NCBI RefSeq assembly: GCF_024347455.1
Contig: NZ_AP025484.1
Span: forward strand, 930,001-994,000
Source: Vibrio echinoideorum
GTDB lineage: Bacteria > Pseudomonadota > Gammaproteobacteria > Enterobacterales > Vibrionaceae
DNA length: 64,000 nt
Reading direction: 5' to 3'
Position 1 is the first letter of the stretch. Every line of letters begins with the position of its first letter. Position numbers and translations under genes: made by a program. Positions 45,537 to 52,817 of this stretch are shown piece by piece. Under the pieces are notes generated by a model. It was not told the DNA's origin and did not search any database. It saw only the letters and a program-made list of their open reading frames with translations.

Positions 45537-46055
45537 TTATTTAGCGATGTAATTCAGAGTGATTTCACCCGTCTCTTCCGTCGCCTTTAGCTCATAAGAA
45601 GCGTTTGAATCTGTTAGCGATACTTTTTGACGAAGGTAATTACGGCCACCGTGTTCGCGAACAACTTCGATATGAACCGTGTACTCGCCCTGTTCTAGAG
45701 TTTGGCCATCATCGCTCTTACCATCCCAAACGAAGCGGTACTGGCCAGCAGGGCGCGTTGCAGACGTCACTGCATCAACCAATTCACGATCGTAACGTCC
45801 AACCTTTCTCCACCAGCTACGTAAATCTTTAAGCCATTCATCTTTACCGACCCAAAGCTCAATGGTTTTCACTGACTTTCGTTCGCTGTTCTCTACCCAC
45901 ACCGCCACATAAGGACGTGCGTACATAGAGGTATCAATCTTTGGCAGCTTAAAGTTCACATCAAGTTTTGCCGTATCAGGGATTGCTTGTGCCATACCTA
46001 GGCTTGGCAAAAGAGATAAAGCAAGAAGCGCCTTGCTCCAGTTCATTTTTTTCAT
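45537..46055 (-). CDS. DUF2271 periplasmic protein
   Basis: A 172-residue exported protein. The signal MKKMNWSKALLALSLLPSLG ends after AQA. The core has YARPYVAVWVENSERKSVKT, IELWVGKDEWLKDLRSWWRK, VDAVTSATRPAGQYRFVWDG and QTLEQGEYTVHIEVVREHGG, the DUF2271 pattern (a FlgD-like Ig fold). It always occurs with PepSY and DUF4198 in my recollection. An SD-like AAAGG lies 9 bp before the ATG at 46053-46055. Confidence 0.85.
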   Translation of the reverse strand: MKKMNWSKALLALSLLPSLGMAQAIPDTAKLDVNFKLPKIDTSMYARPYVAVWVENSERKSVKTIELWVGKDEWLKDLRSWWRKVGRYDRELVDAVTSATRPAGQYRFVWDGKSDDGQTLEQGEYTVHIEVVREHGGRNYLRQKVSLTDSNASYELKATEETGEITLNYIAK

Positions 46056-46152
46056 GTTTAACAACCTTTTAAATCCGTTTAACCTTTAGTTCGTTCTTCA
46101 AGTTGATTCACCAAACTGACTCATCAACCTGATTGATCAAGCTAATTAAGGG

Positions 46153-46782
46153 TTAAGGCACGGCGACAAAATAGATAGCAAGAGAGATTGCAGACCCAAA
46201 CACCGTCCATTTAATGGAGGTATTGAGCGTTTTTTTCTTAGGTAACAGTAAGCACACGCCAGTAAGCACAAAGAAGATCATCAGTAGCGCAGTGATATCG
46301 ATAAACCATTTCCAAACTTCACCGCTATTACGCCCTTTGTGTAGGTCGTTCAACAGTGCGATAACGCCGTAATTGGTGGTTTCGACTTCCACCATTTCAG
46401 ACGTCACGTCAACGAACACAGAGGCGTTGTAGCCTGGTCCTTTAAAATCCATAGACACTTCGCCGATGAGCAACTCACCGTTTTCAATCTCTGCGTAGAT
46501 GTCTAAACCTGAAGGAACGCCCGATAGGTTGGCTTCTTCAAACAAAAACGTTTCAAAGGCCGTTTCATCGGCTTTTAATCGCCCGTCTTGGATTGAAAAT
46601 AAACTTGTAGGAAGCGTTAACGTAGATCGTTGGATATTGGGTTGTGTTGATTCAAATAACTCAGGTCGATTAAGGGTGATACCTGTCACTGAGAAGAAAA
46701 GAACAACGAACAGAAGCGCCATTGAAATATAAACATGAAGTCGACGAGCCCATGATTGAACCGCCCTACTTTTTAACGACAT
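46153..46782 (-). CDS. PepSY-associated transmembrane protein
   Basis: A 209-residue inner-membrane protein. TM1 is near 15-36 (LHVYISMALLFVVLFFSVTG), then a periplasmic PepSY-like domain (about 40-150), and TM2 and TM3 near 160-205. Conserved His residues occur in LHVYIS and NDLHKGRN; such His in short PepSY-TM proteins bind haem in siderophore-iron reductases, so ferric-siderophore reduction is a reasonable inference. First gene of the operon. The Fur-box candidate lies 40 bp upstream. Start at ATG 46780-46782; a TTG three codons earlier is also open. Confidence 0.8.
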   Translation of the reverse strand: MSLKSRAVQSWARRLHVYISMALLFVVLFFSVTGITLNRPELFESTQPNIQRSTLTLPTSLFSIQDGRLKADETAFETFLFEEANLSGVPSGLDIYAEIENGELLIGEVSMDFKGPGYNASVFVDVTSEMVEVETTNYGVIALLNDLHKGRNSGEVWKWFIDITALLMIFFVLTGVCLLLPKKKTLNTSIKWTVFGSAISLAIYFVAVP

Positions 46783-46821
46783 ACAAACCAATACCTATAA
46801 ATTTTATGGCGACAATTTAGT

Positions 46822-46836
46822 TGATAATCATTCGTA
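46822..46836 (-). promoter_or_regulatory. Fur-box candidate upstream of the PepSY operon
   Basis: TGATAATCATTCGTA matches 11 of 14 positions of the 7-1-7 Fur consensus (TGATAAT-N-ATTATCA). It lies 40 bp before the start codon. The remaining part of this 416-bp gap (46837-47198) carries the promoter of the small plus-strand lipoprotein gene and no other feature that I can support. Confidence 0.6.
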
Positions 46837-47198
46837 TTGGCATTCAATTTACATTGTTTACGTTTGCCGAGCAGCGTAAGGAAATTTACATAACATTACA
46901 TGGGAAGTAATCGAACTGTTTGCATATTCTTGCTAACTTATATTCATGGCGCTTAGTAGTCGTTTAAAGGTCAACAAAAAACTGAAGGTCTACAGAAGCT
47001 AAAGCTGATGGATTGAGCAACTTTAAGATAAAAACCATGGTGTGAACGGACGAGTATTTAGTGGGTTTTGTACTGATATCACTAAAAGATCATTAGGATC
47101 TCGATGTGTTCAGCGATTGATGTGATGTGCTTTAGAGTAGATTAAACTTATCAGTTATAAATTGGATACAGTTACACAAGCTTAAAGGGATTTTAAAA

Positions 47199-47519
47199 AT
47201 GCGTATTATTATTTTAGTTTTTGCCATGTTGCTAACGGCATGTACTAACCAAATAGCAAGTAAGCAAGACCGCCTCCAAAAACACATCGGATCAAACATA
47301 ACCGATGTACAAAAGTTGTATCTAACTGAACGAGCACGTCCTATCAGTTTTTGGGAGTCTCGAAACTATGCTTGGGTTGAGACTAAAAAGCCGTTAGATA
47401 ATGGCAATATTTTGCACACCTTTAAGGACCCGTATCGTGATTGCACTATCAACTGGATCGCTGATAACAGCGGCGTTATTCAAAGTGCTACTCCGAGCGG
47501 CACGATGTGTAATCCTTAA
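47199..47519 (+). CDS. Small lipoprotein of unknown function
   Basis: A 106-residue lipoprotein. Signal MRIIILVFAMLLTAC contains the lipobox LTAC with Cys 15. The mature part includes LQKHIGSNITDVQKLYLTER and DPYRDCTINWIADNSGVIQS; a second pair of Cys near 88 and 104 may bond. It resembles small Vibrio outer-membrane lipoproteins without a named family. It is the only plus-strand gene inside the 15-kb iron locus, separating two minus-strand operons. SD AAGGGA lies 8 bp before the ATG. Confidence 0.75.
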   Translation: MRIIILVFAMLLTACTNQIASKQDRLQKHIGSNITDVQKLYLTERARPISFWESRNYAWVETKKPLDNGNILHTFKDPYRDCTINWIADNSGVIQSATPSGTMCNP

Positions 47520-47606
47520 GATCTTAACACTTAAGCTGAGAGCTTAGTTTTTCGCTATTTACTTTCCCAAACAGCAAAGCGAGCAAAATTTTAACGCAAG
47601 ATATCA

Positions 47607-47644
47607 AAAAGGGTGCCATTTGAACGTTCAAATGGCACCCTTTT
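47607..47644. terminator. 38-bp perfect palindrome, bidirectional terminator
   Basis: Two 19-nt arms without spacer (AAAAGGGTGCCATTTGAAC and its complement) form a long hairpin with A and T tails. It terminates both the lipoprotein gene and the TonB operon. Confidence 0.9.
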
Positions 47645-47650
47645 ACTTTT

Positions 47651-47671
47651 CTTATTTCTTATTTCTTATTT
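47651..47671. repeat. Heptanucleotide repeat (CTTATTT)3
   Basis: Three exact copies of CTTATTT directly after the palindromic terminator, 48 bp beyond the stop of the TPR gene. Confidence 0.85.
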
Positions 47672-47718
47672 CTAGCTTCTATGTGCTGTCTCTTATCTTC
47701 TTTTTTAGCTATCAGCAG

Positions 47719-48897
47719 TTAGACACTTCCGTTATCACTAACTGTTCTTAGCTGAGTCAGATATTTGATCCAACCTTTTGCTTCAGAAGAAGGTTCAATG
47801 TTGTTCGCACGTTTGGCTTGAGCAAGGGCGTTATCTAAGTTCTTAAGCTTGTACCAAGAACGTACTTTCGCCAATGCGACGTCGGCTTGTTTGTTTTTGT
47901 CTTTCACTTTGTCTAAAACAACCAGCGCTCGGTCATAGTAACCCTGCTGAACCAAAAGCTGAGCCACATTCCAATGATATTGAGTGTCCTTTTTAGACGC
48001 TAACGTCCACACTTCAATGGCATTGTCCCATTCTTTAGCTAGCTGCCAGTAAGTTGCTTGCTCAGCCAGAAGTTGAACGTCACTGTTCGCGTCATCTAAC
48101 TTACTTATTTCTTCAGCAGCACGTTCTGGAATGCCTCGTTTCGCATACAATTGAGCAAGCAGCCTACGGTCTGAGTTTTTAAGCTCAACACCTTGTAGAT
48201 CGGCCAGCGCCAACGTATTTAATGCATCTCGGTTACGTTCTAACCTTAGTTGAATACCCACTAGTTGACGCCACCAGTTGTCTTTTTCTGGTTGAAGTTC
48301 AATAAGGCTTTCCAGTGTTGGAATAGATTGCTTCCACTGCTTTAACTGTAGTTGTGCACCCAGTTTTAGTGATAGAGGCGACAACTCTGGTTTTGAATTG
48401 AACTTGTCATGATTACCAATGGCTACTAGTACTTTCGACCAGTTTTCAATTTGGTATTCAGCTTGTGCAATTCGCATCCAAAGCGTGTCTTTCTTTTCCT
48501 TTTCTGGCGCTGTTTTCACTAACTCGTAATAGTGCGGAAGCGCGTTTTTAAACTGCTGATCGTTTAGTAATAGATCAGCAAGCATGCGCTTCGTTATCCA
48601 AGCTTGCTCATCGACCAACAAATTAGTATCGACGGCATAAGTTAGCTGCTTAATCGCCGCGTCAGTTTTCCCATCTTGCCAGTAAAACACACCAAGCATA
48701 CGAGCTACGTACGCTTTGTCGTAGCCTTTAGAAAGCTCCAAGCCTGCAAGAACGTCAATCGCCTGTTTAACCTGTTCATCTTGAGCAAGCTTGTGCGCTT
48801 TTTGAACACGAATAGCAGTATATTGAGTTAACTCTTTTGCTTGTGTTGAAAGGGGCATTAACAACAAGCCCACTAATATCCATATCTGTTTCATCAT
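47719..48897 (-). CDS. TPR-repeat protein of the TonB system
   Basis: A 392-residue exported protein. Signal MMKQIWILVGLLLMPLSTQA, then a superhelix of tetratricopeptide-like repeats (for example GYDKAYVARMLGVFYWQDGK, NALPHYYELVKTAPEKE, IPTLESLIELQPEKDNWWRQ, YYDRALVVLDKVKDKN). It is the last gene of the TonB cluster and overlaps tonB by 4 bp. A TPR protein in this position is a regular part of Vibrio TonB2-type clusters; it probably helps the TonB complex assemble in the periplasm. Confidence 0.85.
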   Translation of the reverse strand: MMKQIWILVGLLLMPLSTQAKELTQYTAIRVQKAHKLAQDEQVKQAIDVLAGLELSKGYDKAYVARMLGVFYWQDGKTDAAIKQLTYAVDTNLLVDEQAWITKRMLADLLLNDQQFKNALPHYYELVKTAPEKEKKDTLWMRIAQAEYQIENWSKVLVAIGNHDKFNSKPELSPLSLKLGAQLQLKQWKQSIPTLESLIELQPEKDNWWRQLVGIQLRLERNRDALNTLALADLQGVELKNSDRRLLAQLYAKRGIPERAAEEISKLDDANSDVQLLAEQATYWQLAKEWDNAIEVWTLASKKDTQYHWNVAQLLVQQGYYDRALVVLDKVKDKNKQADVALAKVRSWYKLKNLDNALAQAKRANNIEPSSEAKGWIKYLTQLRTVSDNGSV

Positions 48898-49514
48898 TTT
48901 GCCAACTTAAACTCTAGTTTCACGGTTTGACCAACCTGAGCTATCGCTTTTCCATCGACGACTTTCGGTTGATATTTCCATTTTTTAAGTGCTCTCATCG
49001 CTTCACGTTCAAACATACGACGTGGGTTTGCGTCAGTGACTTGAATATCAACTGGGCGCCCCGTCTCATCGACAGTAAAACTCAATGTAACAAAGCCTTC
49101 AGCGCCACGCTTAAGCGCTTTTGCTGGGTAACGAGGTTCTACTCGATACAGAGGCATAGCCTGTTGGTTTGACCCAAAATCAGAAAATGTCGGCGCATTA
49201 ATCGCTAGGCCATCAATCGATGTATTCAAATCCAATGAAGGCAGCGAAGACATCGAATTCAGAGGCGTGACTTCAGCTTGTGACTGAGACGTTTGCGCTT
49301 CTGGTGGCGGTTCTGGCATTTCTGGTTGTTCAGGAACTGCACGTTGTCTTCTTTGAACGTCTTGTTCTTGTTCCACCATCACCATGTTAAAACTTAAAGT
49401 CTCACCACTTTCTGGAGAACGTTGATGGCCATTATCAACCATCCAAGCCATGAAGGAAAACAGAGCTAAACCCAGTACCCCCGCTATCGGTAAGGCAAGA
49501 AAAAGGCGAATCAT
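48894..49514 (-). CDS. tonB: TonB protein (TonB2/TonB3 type)
   Basis: A 206-residue energy transducer. One N-terminal TM helix (FLALPIAGVLGLALFSFMAW) is followed by a short Pro/Glu stretch (PEQPEMPEPPPEAQTSQS) and a C-terminal TonB domain (about 120-206) with LYRVEPRYPAKALKRGAEGF, VTLSFTVDETGRPVDIQVTD and ALKKWKYQPKVVDGK. Shorter than E. coli TonB (239) with a short spacer, typical of Vibrio TonB2/TonB3. It couples the ExbBD-TtpC motor to outer-membrane receptors, the natural client being the receptor encoded three kb upstream. Confidence 0.92.
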   Translation of the reverse strand: MIRLFLALPIAGVLGLALFSFMAWMVDNGHQRSPESGETLSFNMVMVEQEQDVQRRQRAVPEQPEMPEPPPEAQTSQSQAEVTPLNSMSSLPSLDLNTSIDGLAINAPTFSDFGSNQQAMPLYRVEPRYPAKALKRGAEGFVTLSFTVDETGRPVDIQVTDANPRRMFEREAMRALKKWKYQPKVVDGKAIAQVGQTVKLEFKLAK

Positions 49515-49533
49515 TTATGAAGATCCTCCAAGA

Positions 49534-49938
49534 TCATCGCTTTTCAGCAGCAAGTGCAATGTTCTTAACACCCGCACCTTTAGCAGCGTCCATCACTTTA
49601 ACCACCGTTCCGTTATAAGCGTGTTCATCCGCTTGGATAACCAAAGATGCATCAGGTTGTTCTAGTAATAAATGTTCTAATGTCGCTTGAACACGTTCAA
49701 CATCAACGACACGTTTATCAATGAAAATGTCATTCGCAGACGTAATCGCAACAAAGATGCCCGCATCCTTTTGGCTTACTACGTTAGAAGCTTGTGGGCG
49801 ATTGACTTCAACCCCTGATTCACGAACAAATGAACTGGTCACAATAAAGAAAATAAGCATGATAAATACGATATCAAGCATCGAAGTAAGGTCTATTTGA
49901 GCCTCTTCGTTTTTAGAATGACGTCGACCGAGTCTCAT
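49534..49938 (-). CDS. exbD: ExbD-family biopolymer transporter
   Basis: A 134-residue protein: short cytoplasmic N-terminus, one TM helix with the functional Asp (IDLTSMLDIVFIMLIFFIVT), and a periplasmic domain. Together with ExbB it uses the proton gradient to energise TonB. It overlaps exbB by 4 bp. The gap to tonB is 19 bp. Confidence 0.93.
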   Translation of the reverse strand: MRLGRRHSKNEEAQIDLTSMLDIVFIMLIFFIVTSSFVRESGVEVNRPQASNVVSQKDAGIFVAITSANDIFIDKRVVDVERVQATLEHLLLEQPDASLVIQADEHAYNGTVVKVMDAAKGAGVKNIALAAEKR

Positions 49939-50495
49939 CGTTGACTCCTTAAAGATTTTTCTAATTTTAATTCTAAACGGTTACACACTTTCGCTAAACG
50001 CGCGTGAACAAACATGCCCGCTAGTGCAGCAACCATACCCGCCATGGTTGGCAGCGTTGCTAACGAGATACCTGAAGCCATCAATTTAGGGTCGCTGCTT
50101 CCTTGAGTCGCCATGACATCAAAAACAGAGATCATACCGGTAACGGTGCCTAACAAGCCCAACATCGGACAAATAGCGACTAACAGTTTAATAAAATTCA
50201 AGTTTTGGTTAAGCAAAATACTCGCTTGTCCTAACCAACCTTCACGAATGGCTTTGGCATGCCAAGAAGAGTGGTCTTCTCTTTCATGCCACTTTGTAAT
50301 CCAAGCTTGGCGTTGTTTTGGAAAATAGAACGCAAGATAAAGCACGCGTTCTACCACAAGCACCCAATACACTAGGACAACAGCAGCTAGCCACCACAGG
50401 ACGAAACCGCCCTGCTCCATAAAGCTTGATAAAGACAGCAGCCAGTCACTCGTTAACCAACTCGCTGGTAATAGAGAACCCGACAAAATATCCAT
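49935..50495 (-). CDS. exbB: ExbB/TolQ-family proton channel
   Basis: A 186-residue protein with three hydrophobic segments and the MotA/TolQ/ExbB domain (FIKLLVAICPMLGLLGTVTG, MISVFDVMATQGSSDPKLMA, GISLATLPTMAGMVAALAGM). It is the size of ExbB2 in Vibrio. Its start overlaps the end of ttpC at 50495. Confidence 0.92.
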   Translation of the reverse strand: MDILSGSLLPASWLTSDWLLSLSSFMEQGGFVLWWLAAVVLVYWVLVVERVLYLAFYFPKQRQAWITKWHEREDHSSWHAKAIREGWLGQASILLNQNLNFIKLLVAICPMLGLLGTVTGMISVFDVMATQGSSDPKLMASGISLATLPTMAGMVAALAGMFVHARLAKVCNRLELKLEKSLRSQR

Positions 50496-51871
50496 TACGC
50501 AGCAGTCCCAACTGGTGAAACAACAGCTTTTGATTCAACTGTCTTTTCTGCCTGCTCAGCAACAAGGCCAATACCCTGCTTCTCAAGAATATTGCGAATA
50601 TTTTCTGATTGAGTGCTGAGAATGTTGTGTGCCAGTAGTAGTGGCATTGCAGCAACTAGGCCAAGTACCGTTGTTACAAGCGCCATCGAAATACCACCAG
50701 CCATGACTTTAGGGTCACCATTACCAAACTGTGTGATCACTTGGAATGTTTCGATCATGCCGGTTACGGTGCCCAACAAGCCAAGCATAGGAGCGAGTGC
50801 AGCTAGAAGTTTCAGCATCGATAAACCTTTCTCTAAGTGAGTCTGTTCATCAACGACGGCTTCTAAAAGACGTAACTCTAGTGCTTCAACCGTTTGGTTT
50901 TGCTCTTTGTTGTAAACTGCAAGAACGCGACCCAGAGGGTTGTCGCCCGCTTGTTCAGGGTTCTTCAGTTGTGCGCGAATTTTCTGACGAGCGATAGCTA
51001 AAGAAATACCACGAACCAATGCGATGATTAAACCAATTGCCAACAAGCCAAGAATCACTTTGCCTACTACGCCACCAGCTTGAAGACGATCAGTTAGGCT
51101 TGGTTCCAAAGCCAATTGTTCTAGCATGAATCCACGAGAAGGATCGACAACGATATTAGATACGTCGCCATTCGCAAGTGCGGAAAGCGACGCGAATGTT
51201 GGACCATTTGATGGTTGTTTCAAATACGCGATTGCATCTTCGCGCTGGGTGTTCCAGCTAACATAGCCCTGGTCAGTCACTAGGCCGATTGAACCTAGGC
51301 GATAAGCATTAGCCTTTTGTGTGTTGCCTTCACCATTGATGAACGCAATTTGAGATTTACTAAGCTCCGAACTCGCTTGAATTTGCTCAACCATACTCAT
51401 CCACAAGCCAGATAGCTGTGGCATTGATGGCAATGATTTAGCATCAATGATTTGCTCAACGGTTGCAGTATGTTCAGCGCGATCAACACTGTTCACTGTA
51501 GAACTAAGCTCTGCACCTAGCTCTTTTGCGTTTTGGCGAACGACGCCAAACAACTCACCGAGACTACCCGTTTCTAAACGCAGTTTCTCTTCTAAACGAG
51601 CAAGTTTGTTTTCGTTGTCGCTGAACGTTTGAGTCAGAACGTCTGTAGCGCTTTGGATTGAGGTGCGTTTCTCTTCAAGCTGCACTTTGATCGCTTTGAG
51701 CTCTTGTTCTGTCTTTTTGAAATCCGCTTCTCGAACCACATTGTGAGAGGCTTGAGTTCGACTCTCTGATTTTGCTTTATTAACTAATTGAGCAGTCGTG
51801 TCTGATGCAGAGAAAGCAGAGAATGAAATAGATGTAATGCAAAGTAATGCGGCCAACGGTTTTAAGTTCAT
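50495..51871 (-). CDS. ttpC: TtpC-like TonB-system protein
   Basis: A 458-residue protein. Signal peptide, then a periplasmic domain of about 240 residues, coiled coil at its start (TEQELKAIKVQLEEKRTSIQ), then three TM helices forming a MotA/TolQ/ExbB domain (LKLLAALAPMLGLLGTVTGM, FQVITQFGNGDPKVMAGGIS). Long ExbB homologues of this kind (TtpC) are essential for TonB2-dependent iron uptake in vibrios. It overlaps both neighbours by one base (TAATG). Confidence 0.92.
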   Translation of the reverse strand: MNLKPLAALLCITSISFSAFSASDTTAQLVNKAKSESRTQASHNVVREADFKKTEQELKAIKVQLEEKRTSIQSATDVLTQTFSDNENKLARLEEKLRLETGSLGELFGVVRQNAKELGAELSSTVNSVDRAEHTATVEQIIDAKSLPSMPQLSGLWMSMVEQIQASSELSKSQIAFINGEGNTQKANAYRLGSIGLVTDQGYVSWNTQREDAIAYLKQPSNGPTFASLSALANGDVSNIVVDPSRGFMLEQLALEPSLTDRLQAGGVVGKVILGLLAIGLIIALVRGISLAIARQKIRAQLKNPEQAGDNPLGRVLAVYNKEQNQTVEALELRLLEAVVDEQTHLEKGLSMLKLLAALAPMLGLLGTVTGMIETFQVITQFGNGDPKVMAGGISMALVTTVLGLVAAMPLLLAHNILSTQSENIRNILEKQGIGLVAEQAEKTVESKAVVSPVGTAA

Positions 51872-52650
51872 TACTTAACCTCCGCAACAGTTAGAGAAAC
51901 AGGTAAAGTAATCAAGCTTGGCGCCGCTTGTTGACCAGCAATATCGTAGGCTTTATCCAGTTCAGATTTCATTGAAGAGTCAAGCTCTTGCCATTGATCT
52001 TCTGTTTGATCCCAAGACCAGTATTGGTTGCCATTTAGATTGCGAGCGACTAAAGAGATGCGACCTAGGTGCAGTACATCAGCCTCAATCGTTTTTTCGC
52101 TCGTCAATGCTACGCGACCTTGATAAACACCTAGCTTAATGCCGTAGTCCATCTCGATTTGGTATGCCTCTAAAATACGACGGTATTTTTCAGCATCACT
52201 TACGTCAGCGCGAGTCATCATAGCTTGAAGCTTTTCAACTCTCTCTAGGCGTTGCTCTTTTTTAATCGGAATGTCTTGCTCTATTAACTGTTGAAGACCA
52301 TCAATCATCTGATACATCAAAGGAACAACACCTTGGCGTGTGTACTTGATTTCATCGATCTGCCCTTCAATGCTCTGAGCTTCTCTGTTTTGACTCTCAA
52401 CCAACGCAGCAAGGTGATCGTGATAGATTTCTAGGTTTTTTACTTCTTCTTGCAGACGCTCAATCTCAGCTTGCAACATTAAGGTCGCTTGTGAGCTTTT
52501 ATCAATAACCTTTTGGCTCGAAGCCGACGCGTTATTGGTCTTATTCTGAATTGATTGAGCTTGATCCAAGCTGTTTGCCATCGAAGACGTTGCAACCAAA
52601 CTGATGGCAAGTGCTAGGCTAGTTTTTAAAAGATTCATAATTGTAGTCAT
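51871..52650 (-). CDS. DUF3450 periplasmic coiled-coil protein
   Basis: A 259-residue exported protein: signal peptide MNLLKTSLALAISLVATSSM-A, then a long coiled coil (LQAEIERLQEEVKNLEIYHD, LVESQNREAQSIEGQIDEIK) and a C-terminal globular region (GRISLVARNLNGNQYWSWDQ). DUF3450 proteins precede TtpC in Vibrio TonB2-like clusters. A role as a periplasmic partner of the motor is likely; its mechanism is not known. First gene of the TonB operon. Confidence 0.88.
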   Translation of the reverse strand: MTTIMNLLKTSLALAISLVATSSMANSLDQAQSIQNKTNNASASSQKVIDKSSQATLMLQAEIERLQEEVKNLEIYHDHLAALVESQNREAQSIEGQIDEIKYTRQGVVPLMYQMIDGLQQLIEQDIPIKKEQRLERVEKLQAMMTRADVSDAEKYRRILEAYQIEMDYGIKLGVYQGRVALTSEKTIEADVLHLGRISLVARNLNGNQYWSWDQTEDQWQELDSSMKSELDKAYDIAGQQAAPSLITLPVSLTVAEVK

Positions 52651-52692
52651 TTACTATAAGAAGAAGGTCAAATGAGTTTTATTGATAAGCAG

Positions 52693-52714
52693 TCTCATTA
52701 TCATTAAAAGTCAC
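52693..52714 (-). promoter_or_regulatory. Fur-box candidate upstream of the TonB operon
   Basis: On the minus strand this segment reads TTTTAATGATAATGAGACT; it matches about 12 of 19 positions of the Fur consensus, with a perfect central AATGATAAT. Just upstream (52757-52782) lies a 10-bp hairpin AAGGGGAA... at the end of the receptor gene that has no T tract. Confidence 0.5.
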
Positions 52715-52756
52715 TCGCATTACTAGGGATATTTTTATTAAATAGCAGAATCACGA

Positions 52757-52782
52757 AAGGGGAAAGTCGAAACCTTCCCCTT
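52757..52782 (-). terminator. Weak hairpin after the TonB-dependent receptor gene
   Basis: AAGGGGAAAG pairs with CCTTCCCCTT, one G-U, loop of 6. The missing T tract suggests attenuation or RNA stabilisation rather than full termination, leaving room for read-through into the TonB operon. Confidence 0.5.
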
Positions 52783-52817
52783 AATATTTAGGCTAGCAAT
52801 AATACCCTACTAACAAA

